From an uncultured Oscillospiraceae bacterium (GTDB taxonomy: Bacteria; Bacillota; Clostridia; Oscillospirales; Oscillospiraceae): a stretch of 40,614 nucleotides of DNA. Location of the stretch: assembly GCA_900763685.1 (NCBI GenBank), contig CAAFLF010000043.1, positions 1-40,614 of the forward strand, given 5' to 3'. Every line of letters begins with the position of its first letter. Positions within the stretch are counted from its first letter, which is position 1. A program made the translations under genes and the position numbers. This document shows, in pieces, positions 24,666 to 31,219 of this stretch. The notes under the pieces were generated by a model. It searched no databases and had not been told where the DNA came from. It was given only the letters and a program-made list of their open reading frames with translations.

Positions 24666-24772
24666 TTTCATGTTCCCCGGGACGCCACCCCTCCCCCGGG
24701 GCCGGAAAGGAACCTTCCCCTCCAGCCCCAAATTCGGCTGCATGCGGAAGCTGCTTCCCATTCGTGATGAAA

Positions 24773-24810
24773 AGCGCCCCCACCCAGGTGTTTCCAGGGC
24801 GGGGGACGCT
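24773..24810 (-). terminator. Terminator of the five-gene operon B
   Basis: AGCG.CCCC.CCC paired with GGG.GGGG..CGCT, followed on the minus strand by CTTTTC, 14 bases after the stop of the last gene. Confidence 0.65.
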
Positions 24811-24823
24811 CTCTATCGGCGCC

Positions 24824-25483
24824 TCAGATCTCTTTCAGGTCCCGGTATGCCGCCAGCGCCGGGCTCCGGTCGCCCACATACCAGTAGTCGCAGCAGTCCC
24901 CTCCCAGCGCCTCCGTCCGGGTCCGGATGAGCCGTGCGTGCATGACCTCCGCCAAAAAATGGTCCGTCCGGCAGAGGTAGGGCAGCAAGTCCTGATAGCC
25001 GTGCTCCCTGGCGTGCCTCGCGATGGGGCAGCCGATAAGGTGGAAGCAGAAACCCTCCGTCCGCCCATCGGGATTGATCTCCACCCGCCAGCTATCCTTC
25101 CACTCTCCCCGGGCCCGGTGCTCCCGCCACATCCGGTCATACCTCCGGTAGGTCCGCTCAAAGAGGCGGTAGGGCCACCGGCTCCGGTTGCCGTCCACGA
25201 GCTTCCCGAGGAATCGCAGCCTCTCCACCGCCCGGCGCTTGATGGTCAGCAGCGCCTCGCCGTCCAGCCGGCGGCCGCTGGCCTCGTAGAAGGCCAGGAT
25301 GGTGAACCAGTCCAGCATGTTGGCGGCCATCAGGTTCCTCCCCAGGTCCGGCATCTCCCGGCAAAACGCCCGGTAGCGCGCGTCCGCCTCCCGGCAGATG
25401 GCCTCCGCCTCCTCCGGGTAGCGCTCCCGGCAGTACCGCTCATACGGCTTCCCGTACTGGGACGCCCAATAGGCCCGCTTCAT
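24824..25483 (-). CDS. ATC-hydrolase-family protein (copy B)
   Basis: 219 residues, soluble. It shares the C-terminal pattern of copy A: GCPIARHAREHG (Cys 152), YLCRTDHF (Cys 171, Asp 174) and GGDCCDYWYVGD (Cys 197-198, Asp 199). The spacing is nearly equal, and the N-terminal half diverges. The family is related to L-2-amino-thiazoline-4-carboxylate hydrolase; substrates of most members are unknown. It is the last gene of a five-gene operon, 10 bases after the methyltransferase stop. The context (two methyltransferases, alpha/beta hydrolase, membrane protein) suggests modification or breakdown of a small molecule and not cysteine synthesis. Confidence 0.78.
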   Translation of the reverse strand: MKRAYWASQYGKPYERYCRERYPEEAEAICREADARYRAFCREMPDLGRNLMAANMLDWFTILAFYEASGRRLDGEALLTIKRRAVERLRFLGKLVDGNRSRWPYRLFERTYRRYDRMWREHRARGEWKDSWRVEINPDGRTEGFCFHLIGCPIARHAREHGYQDLLPYLCRTDHFLAEVMHARLIRTRTEALGGDCCDYWYVGDRSPALAAYRDLKEI

Positions 25484-25493
25484 CGGCGCCCCC

Positions 25494-26286
25494 TCACTTC
25501 CGGCCCACCAGCATGCCGGAGCTGCCCAGCATCATCATGGCCGCCCGCCGCTTAGAGCCGAAAATGGCCTCCGAGGTCTCCGCGTACCGGACCTCGGTGA
25601 AGCCCATGTCCCGCAGCTCCTGGGCGAAGGCGTTCATGTCGCCGTACATCTGGGGCTTCATGCTGTCGCGCAGGACGAAGACGCCGCCTTTTCTCAGCAC
25701 CCGCAGGCTCTCCCGCAGCAGGGCGTGCTTGTCCGCGCCCATGATGTTGTGGTAGACATAGTTGCTGATAACGGCGTCAAAGCTCCCGTCCGGGAAATCC
25801 AGCTTGCTGGCGTCCCCGCGGACGAAGACGCGCTGTTTGCCGACACCCTCGGACGCCGCGTTCCGCTCACACAGCGCCTGGCTGTAGTTGTACATAGCGC
25901 CCCAGTAGTCAAGGCCGGTGATCCTGGCCTCCGGCCAGGTCAGCGCCGCCCGGACGGCCAGCGCCCCGGAGCCGCAGCCCACCTCCAGCAGGCTTCCCCG
26001 CCCGTCAAAATCCAGGCTGCTGAGAATGGTCTGGCGCACCCGCTCCATCATGCCGCCCTTGCCGAAGGCGTACTGCCGGCGGATCCAGGCCATCCAGCTC
26101 AGCAGCGCCAGCAGGGCGGCGAACACCGACCCCCAGGGCCGTGATTCTGAACACCGTGAACGACAGTGCGGCCAGCGCCAGCCCGCCGAAGACATAGAAC
26201 ACCGGATTTGACATCCAGCTTCCGTAGTCCTCCCCGTGGGTCCCCACCCGGATCCTCTTCTGGACGTCAGAGATCATGCTTTCCAT
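25494..26286 (-). pseudogene. Membrane-anchored class I methyltransferase, single-base frameshift
   Basis: The restored product would be about 263 residues: a short soluble start (MESMISDVQKRIRVGTHG), two hydrophobic helices (VFYVFGGLALAALSFTVF, then VFAALLALLSWMAW) and a SAM-dependent methyltransferase domain with motif I LLEVGCGSGAL and GLDYW, FDAVISNYVYHN. The frame changes at a run of five C (26130-26134 on the plus strand). Removing one base joins the N-terminal frame to the frame that starts at 26195. As it stands, the methyltransferase core could only be made from an internal start. Fourth gene of operon B. The acceptor is unknown; the helices place it at the membrane. Confidence 0.82.
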
Positions 26287-26304
26287 TCACTTCGTTCCTT
26301 TCTC

Positions 26305-26784
26305 TCAAAAAATCAAAACGACGATGCCGGCCACCAGCGCCGCTCCCAGGGTCCAGATAAGCGCCAGCACGCTTCTCTTCCGCAGCACCTGCCGCCAGGT
26401 CTGAACGAACGGCATCTCCTCCAGCCCCGGCAGCACCCAGAAACGGCTGTGCCCGACCCAGAGCTTGTCGATCACGATCCCGTCATAGACATTCATGACC
26501 TCGAGAAACAGCAGCGCCTGCCGGTAAGCCGCCCAGAAGCCGGTGACCCCGTTCCATACGCCGATGATCAGCGCCAGCGCCGCCAGCATCACAAGGTAAA
26601 ACGCCGTCATGAACCGCTTCCGCTTCCGCTCCATCGTCTCCCGGTCGGTGAGCCCCAGCTCGATGGCGCCGTCCTGTACCGCCTTGGGGTAGAAATAGAG
26701 CCCATTGACCGCCCCGCCGATCACGGCGATCCTCACCATCCCGGTGAAGAGCAGGCAGTAGAGCGGCAGCTGCAGCGCTATCAT
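26305..26784 (-). CDS. Four-helix membrane protein of unknown function
   Basis: 159 residues with about four hydrophobic segments: near the N-terminus (LPLYCLLFTGMVRIAVIGGA), FYLVMLAALALIIGVW, around FWAAYRQALLFLEVM, and the C-terminal LALIWTLGAALVAGIVVLIF. Between helices 1 and 2 there is a charged loop (ETMERKRKRF). The second ATG (26784) is chosen because GGAGGG lies seven bases before it; the first ATG is too close. I do not recognise the family. Third gene of operon B, 20 bases before the membrane-anchored methyltransferase, so the two may form a membrane unit. Confidence 0.7.
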   Translation of the reverse strand: MIALQLPLYCLLFTGMVRIAVIGGAVNGLYFYPKAVQDGAIELGLTDRETMERKRKRFMTAFYLVMLAALALIIGVWNGVTGFWAAYRQALLFLEVMNVYDGIVIDKLWVGHSRFWVLPGLEEMPFVQTWRQVLRKRSVLALIWTLGAALVAGIVVLIF

Positions 26785-26836
26785 TCCCATTCCCTCCTTT
26801 TACGTCTCGCCCCGGTATCCCGGCGGCGGAGCGCTC

Positions 26837-27694
26837 TCACGCCTTCTCCCCGCCGTCCAGGAAATCCCGGATGGTCCGGATATAGTCCTCCGTCTTCAGC
26901 ACCGTGGAGAGGTGCCCGCCGGAGACATAGCGGATCTCCGGCTCCCACATCAGCCGGATCAGGTCCTCCCGCATCTTCCCGGAGAAGAAGTCCTGGTCCG
27001 GCAGGATGAGGAGGATCTTCCCCTTCAGCGCCCGGAAATCCTCCGCCGTCACCGGCCGCTGGTTCATGAGGTCCGCCAGCAGAGTGGAGATGTGGACGTC
27101 CTTCTCCTGGGGATAATCCCGGAAGATGGTCTCGAACATATCCCGGGCATAGGCGATCTCCTCCGGACTCTCGTTCCGGATGTGGCGCATACTGGCCTGG
27201 ATGAGTTTCGGTTTCAGTTTTTCATAGTCGCAGTGCTTCATGTACCAGAGCATCAGCGGCGCGAGGAAGTATTTCCGCCGCAGGCTCTTCAGCGTCTCCG
27301 CGTCCATCCCGCCGGTGGAGATCAGCACCATGCCCCCCACCTCACCGGGATATTTCTGCGCATAGATCTGAGCCACCATGCCGCCGTCGCTGGCGCCGAT
27401 AAACACCGGCTTTCCGATGCCCAGCGCCTGGAAGAAGGCCCGCGTCCCCACCACCAGTTCCTGGTTGGTCCGCAGCTCCCGGGGATAGTCAAAGAGCAGC
27501 ACCCGGCGCTCCTCCGCCAGCGGGTCCACATAGTCCATCCACATCTCCAGCGTGTTCATCCCGCCGTTCAGAAAGACCAGGGTCTCCCCCTCCGCCTTCC
27601 CGCCCAGCACATAGCGGAACCTCGCGCCGTCCACGGTCATCGTCTCGCAGGGGTGCGCCGCCGCGAAGCCCGGCAGCTTCTCAGAATACAGCAT
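26837..27694 (-). CDS. Alpha/beta-fold hydrolase
   Basis: 285 residues. FLNGGMNTLEMW is the oxyanion-loop region and the nucleophile elbow is FIGASDGGM with Ser 102. The C-terminal YVSGGHLSTVL likely carries the catalytic His. It resembles the proline iminopeptidase / haloperoxidase-like group; the substrate is unknown. The ATG at 27694 is chosen for GGAGGAAATAAAG directly upstream; a start at 27724 would add ten residues. Second gene of operon B, between a methyltransferase and the four-helix membrane protein. Confidence 0.85.
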   Translation of the reverse strand: MLYSEKLPGFAAAHPCETMTVDGARFRYVLGGKAEGETLVFLNGGMNTLEMWMDYVDPLAEERRVLLFDYPRELRTNQELVVGTRAFFQALGIGKPVFIGASDGGMVAQIYAQKYPGEVGGMVLISTGGMDAETLKSLRRKYFLAPLMLWYMKHCDYEKLKPKLIQASMRHIRNESPEEIAYARDMFETIFRDYPQEKDVHISTLLADLMNQRPVTAEDFRALKGKILLILPDQDFFSGKMREDLIRLMWEPEIRYVSGGHLSTVLKTEDYIRTIRDFLDGGEKA

Positions 27695-27742
27695 CTTTAT
27701 TTCCTCCATTCTTCCCGCGCTCATCGCTCCCGGCCTTCCGGC

Positions 27743-28345
27743 TCATTCCTTCCGGAGCACCGCCACCGCGCAGGGGACCCTGCCCCGGCAGAGGGTGTAG
27801 TCCCCATCCCGGTATCCCGCCTCCCGGAAGAAGGCCTGGTAGGACGCCAGCGTGAACTCCCGCTTGAAATCCGCCCCCGCCTTCCCGATGGCCCCGGAGA
27901 CGCTGTTGGTGGTGCCCCTCTCCGTCTCGTTCATATAGGTGGGGATGATGAGCCTGCCGCCCCTCCGGCAGACCCGGTCCAGCTCCGCCAGCGCCCGGCA
28001 GGGCTCGTCCAGCAGGTGGATGACGTTCCCGGCCACCACGGCGTCAAAGCTCTCGTTGGGGAAAGTGATCCGCAGGATGTCCCCCCGCTCAAAGCGGACG
28101 TTGCCGTAGCGGGCGCACTTCCGCTCCGCCCGCCGCAGCATTTTCTCCGAGAGGTCCGTCGCCACCAGGCTCCCGCAGCGCTCCGCGATGGCGCCGCTGA
28201 GCAAGCCCGTCCCGCAGGCGCACTCCAGCACCGTCTCCCCCGGCCGGATGGCCTCCGCCACCACGGCCCTGAGCGCCCGGTTGGCCTTCCGGTTGATGCC
28301 GTCCGCAAAGATGTCGTAGGCCCACGCCACGTTATCCCAGAACAT
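27743..28345 (-). CDS. UbiE-like SAM-dependent methyltransferase
   Basis: 200 residues, soluble class I methyltransferase. Motif I is VLECACGTGLLSG (39-51), the acidic end of strand 2 is ATDLSEKM, and motifs FDAVVAGNVIHLLDEP and RRGGRLIIPTY follow. The product of methylation is unknown. First gene of operon B. The ATG at 28345 has GGGAGGAAAAACG upstream, and the leader contains the palindrome shared with operon A. Confidence 0.9.
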   Translation of the reverse strand: MFWDNVAWAYDIFADGINRKANRALRAVVAEAIRPGETVLECACGTGLLSGAIAERCGSLVATDLSEKMLRRAERKCARYGNVRFERGDILRITFPNESFDAVVAGNVIHLLDEPCRALAELDRVCRRGGRLIIPTYMNETERGTTNSVSGAIGKAGADFKREFTLASYQAFFREAGYRDGDYTLCRGRVPCAVAVLRKE

Positions 28346-28407
28346 CGTTTTTCCTCCCTTTCCCGGGGAAGCCCCCGGTCCTCTCCGGCGGTCCGCCCTC
28401 TCTCACA

Positions 28408-28425
28408 AGTTAGCTTCCGCTAACC
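28408..28425 (-). promoter_or_regulatory. Palindrome, copy 2 (putative shared operator), before operon B
   Basis: AGTTAGCTTCCGCTAACC on the plus strand; GTTAGC-TTCC-GCTAAC has perfect six-base arms. It differs from the copy at 15032-15049 at two positions only. It lies 63 bases before the first gene and about 65-80 bases downstream of the predicted transcription start. Confidence 0.65.
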
Positions 28426-28494
28426 ATCAGGCGTCAGAAAGGCCGCCTCCCGGCAGCCCCGCCCCGGCGGGCCTCGATCGGCCCATCCGCCCTT

Positions 28495-28523
28495 ATTGTA
28501 CCGCGCTCCCCGCCGCTTTTCAA
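28495..28523 (-). promoter_or_regulatory. Sigma-A promoter of operon B
   Basis: Minus-strand TTGAAA (28518-28523), 17 bases, TACAAT (28495-28500). The leader of about 140 bases is G+C-rich and includes a GGGCC/GGCCC hairpin and the shared palindrome. Confidence 0.6.
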
Positions 28524-28573
28524 CCGATTCTCCCCCATCCCCAGAAATTTTTTCAAAAAACGGCACCTGCGAC

Positions 28574-28604
28574 TTGACTCTATAACGATTGTAGAGTTTA
28601 TAAT
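28574..28604 (+). promoter_or_regulatory. MerR-type promoter of the MATE-merR operon
   Basis: TTGACT (28574-28579) and TATAAT (28599-28604) are 19 bases apart, the over-long spacer typical of MerR-controlled promoters. The spacer region is a dyad with perfect arms ACTCTA (28577-28582) and TAGAGT (28592-28597). Confidence 0.88.
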
Positions 28605-28640
28605 ATCCCCGTCATCTCAAGCAAAGAAGGAGCAAGCCCC

Positions 28641-29999
28641 ATGGAAAAGAACCTCACCACCGGCAGCGTCTTCCAAACCGTCCTCCGCTTCTCGCTGCCC
28701 TACCTGCTCTCCTACTTCCTCCAGACGCTCTACGGCATGGCGGACCTCTTCATCATCGGCCAGTTCGAGGGCGTCGCCAGCACCACCGCCGTCTCCATCG
28801 GCTCCCAGGTGATGCACATGCTCACGGTGATGATCGTCGGCCTCGCCATGGGAACGACCGTCAGCGTCGGCCAGGCGGTGGGTGCGGGGGACCGGCGGCG
28901 TGCGGCGCTGGACATCGGCAACACCGTCACGCTCTTCATGGCGGTCTCGCTGGCGCTGACGGCGCTTTTGCTGCTTCTCGTCCGCCCCATCGTCTCCGTC
29001 ATGTCCACACCGGAGGAGGCGGTGGGCGGCACCATCGCCTACCTGACCATCTGCTTTCTCGGCATCCCCTTCATCACGGCGTATAACATCCTCGGCTCCA
29101 TCTTCCAGGGCCTGGGGGACAGCAAAAGCCCCATGTACTTCATCGCCGTGGCCTGCGCCGCCAACATCGGCCTGGACTACCTTTTCATGGGCGCCCTGCG
29201 CCTGGGCCCCGCCGGCGCCGCTCTCGGCACGACGCTCTCCCAGGCGATCAGCGTGGTCGTCTCCCTGCTGGTCATCCTGAAACGGAAAAGCATCCCGTTG
29301 GAGAGATCCGACTTCCGGCCCCGCCGCCCGGTGATGGGCAAGCTCCTGAAGATCGGCGTCCCCATCGCTTTTCAGGATGGCCTCATCCAGATCGCCTTCC
29401 TCGTCATCACCATCATCGCCAACCAGCGGGGGCTCAACGACGCCGCTGCCGTCGGCATCGTGGAAAAGGTCATCAGCTTCCTGTTCCTGATCCCGTCCTC
29501 CATGCTCTCCACCATTTCGGCCCTAGGTGCGCAGAACATCGGCGCCGGAAAGCCGGAGCGGGCCACGCAAACCCTGTGGTACGCCGTGGCGCTGGCCGCT
29601 GGCTTCGGCGTCCTGGCCTCCATCACGGTCCAGTTTACCGCCGAGTCCATCGTCGCCCTCTTCACGGACCCCAGCGCGGCGGACGGCGCTGCGGTGGTCC
29701 GCTCCGGCCGGCAATACCTCCGGGGCTACATCTTTGACTGTATCTTCGCCGGCATCCATTTCAGCTTCAGCGGCTACTTCTGCGCCTGCGGGAAGGCCGG
29801 GCTGTCGTTTCTGCACAACATCCTCGCCATCGCGCTGGTACGCGTCCCCGGCGTCTACCTGACCTCCAAGCTCTTCCCAGCGACGCTTCTCCCCATGGGT
29901 CTCGCGACGGCGGCGGGCTCCCTGCTGTCCGTCATCATCTGCGTCATCGCCTTCGCGGTCCTTCACCGGAAAGACTGCGAAACCGTGTCAGGAGGCTGA
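28641..29999 (+). CDS. MATE-family multidrug efflux transporter
   Basis: 452 residues with 12 predicted helices. The N-terminus (FQTVLRFSLPYLLSYFLQTL, then YGMADLFIIGQFEG) is typical of the clostridial MATE group. It is expected to export drugs or toxic metabolites by cation antiport. The ATG at 28641 has AAGGAG upstream. It is the first gene of an operon with the MerR regulator at 30004, so expression should rise when the regulator binds its ligand. Only distantly similar to the other MATE gene of the window (17628-19019). Confidence 0.93.
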   Translation: MEKNLTTGSVFQTVLRFSLPYLLSYFLQTLYGMADLFIIGQFEGVASTTAVSIGSQVMHMLTVMIVGLAMGTTVSVGQAVGAGDRRRAALDIGNTVTLFMAVSLALTALLLLLVRPIVSVMSTPEEAVGGTIAYLTICFLGIPFITAYNILGSIFQGLGDSKSPMYFIAVACAANIGLDYLFMGALRLGPAGAALGTTLSQAISVVVSLLVILKRKSIPLERSDFRPRRPVMGKLLKIGVPIAFQDGLIQIAFLVITIIANQRGLNDAAAVGIVEKVISFLFLIPSSMLSTISALGAQNIGAGKPERATQTLWYAVALAAGFGVLASITVQFTAESIVALFTDPSAADGAAVVRSGRQYLRGYIFDCIFAGIHFSFSGYFCACGKAGLSFLHNILAIALVRVPGVYLTSKLFPATLLPMGLATAAGSLLSVIICVIAFAVLHRKDCETVSGG

Positions 30000-30003
30000 G
30001 AAT

Positions 30004-30831
30004 ATGGCGAGAAAGGATCTCTTTCCCATCGGCGAGGTGTCGAGGCTCTTCCACATCAGCGTCAGCAGCCTGCGGCATTATGAGACCCTGGGTCTTCTGA
30101 CCCCGGCCTACATCGCCCCGGACTCCGGCTACCGCTACTATGGGGCGGAGCAGTTTGAGGCGCTGAACACCATCCGCTACCTGCGGGCGCTGGACATGCC
30201 CCTCTCCGAGATCAAGGACTTCCTCCAAAACCGGGACATCGACCAGATCGAGGAAAAGCTCCGGCAGCAGAAGCGGGCGGTCCTCCAAAAGCAGCGGGAG
30301 CTGAGGCGGATCCAGCGGAAGATCGACCACCGCCTGAACTGGCTGGCGGACACGGAAACCGCGCCGCTGAACACCGTCTCCCTGGTCCGGCTCCCCGCCT
30401 GCCGGGTCGTGTGGATGGACGACCCGCTGAGGATCGACGGCTCCGCCGATATGGAAGCGCCGATCCGGAAACTGGACCAGTCCGACGCCGAGGCCGTCGT
30501 CTTTCTCGGCAAGGTCGGGCTCGGCATCTCCGCGGAGCGCCTGCGAAGGGCGGAAACGGCGCGCTATGACGGCATTTTCCTGCTCCTGGATCAGGAGGAC
30601 CTCCACACCGGTGAGACGCTTCGCCTGCCGGAGACGCTCTGCGCGCGGCTGCGCTTCCGGGGCAGCCACCGGGAAGCCCAGCCGCGATACCAAACGCTGC
30701 TGCGCTATATCGACCAGCATTCCCTTCGGATCACCGGCTTTTCCCGGGAGATCACGCTCATCGACTACGGCGTGACCAGCGATCCGGACAAGTTCGTGAC
30801 CGAGATCTGTATCCCGGTCGCGCCGGAGTAA
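30004..30831 (+). CDS. MerR-family regulator with C-terminal effector domain (BmrR-like)
   Basis: 275 residues. N-terminal MerR winged helix (FPIGEVSRLFHISVSSLRHY, then ETLGLLTPAYIAPDSGYRYY), a long coiled dimer helix (about 75-115, rich in Gln, Arg and Lys) and a GyrI-like effector domain of about 150 residues that usually binds hydrophobic drugs. It starts four bases after the MATE stop, with GGAGG in the MATE end, so both are made together. It most likely acts on the 19-base-spacer promoter at 28574-28604, sensing the pump's substrate and controlling its own operon. Confidence 0.93.
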   Translation: MARKDLFPIGEVSRLFHISVSSLRHYETLGLLTPAYIAPDSGYRYYGAEQFEALNTIRYLRALDMPLSEIKDFLQNRDIDQIEEKLRQQKRAVLQKQRELRRIQRKIDHRLNWLADTETAPLNTVSLVRLPACRVVWMDDPLRIDGSADMEAPIRKLDQSDAEAVVFLGKVGLGISAERLRRAETARYDGIFLLLDQEDLHTGETLRLPETLCARLRFRGSHREAQPRYQTLLRYIDQHSLRITGFSREITLIDYGVTSDPDKFVTEICIPVAPE

Positions 30832-30903
30832 GCGGCAAGCCCCGGCGCAAGGCCCCCCGCCGCGAACGCGGCCTCTGCGAGGCCGCCCGGATAAGGCGCC
30901 GCC

Positions 30904-30968
30904 CCGGGCATAAAATGACCCCACCCGATCCGCAAGTCTCATCGACTTCAGGACCCGGTGGGGTCATT
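30904..30968 (-). repeat. Structured repeat, copy 1
   Basis: A hairpin element with outer stem GACCCCACC/GGTGGGGTC (30917-30925, 30957-30965; extended by AAT/ATT) and inner stem-loop AAGTC-TCATC-GACTT (30934-30948). Copy 2 lies at 36412-36475. On the minus strand the outer stem is followed by ATTTTATGCC, so it could act as a terminator in that direction. It follows a tRNA-like remnant. Confidence 0.7.
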
Positions 30969-30973
30969 CGTTC

Positions 30974-31020
30974 TGGTACACCGGGGAATTCGAACCCCCG
31001 GCCTTTCGGTCCGCAGGCCG
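30974..31020 (-). other. tRNA 3'-end-like remnant
   Basis: On the minus strand, GGGGGTTCGAATTCCCC followed by GGTGTACCA looks like a T arm, acceptor strand and CCA. Before it stands GGACCGAAAGGCC, like a long variable arm of a Leu or Ser tRNA. No matching 5' half was found upstream, and the T stem has one wobble pair. The rest of 30832-31219 holds the structured repeat and nothing coding that I can support. Confidence 0.4.
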
Positions 31021-31219
31021 TCTCAAAGCGAAATCAGAGCCATTTCGGCTCCGATCCGCTCTTTTTAGCGCCGCTTACCGGACGCGTTTTCGTTCTCTCC
31101 ACTCAGAGCCGCCCCATCACCGCAAGCGCCCGCGGTCCCCCCGGCGCAAGAGCCAAAACGTATCCGCGAAGGACGGCGCCGTTAGCCGAATCGTATCGAT
31201 ATCGGAATACCAAAGATCC

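Noticed and set aside
28346..28640. A possible CRISPR, riboswitch or small gene in the divergent intergenic region
   Set aside because: Only the two promoters, the palindrome and simple G+C-rich hairpins can be supported; no repeated units and no known riboswitch core were seen.
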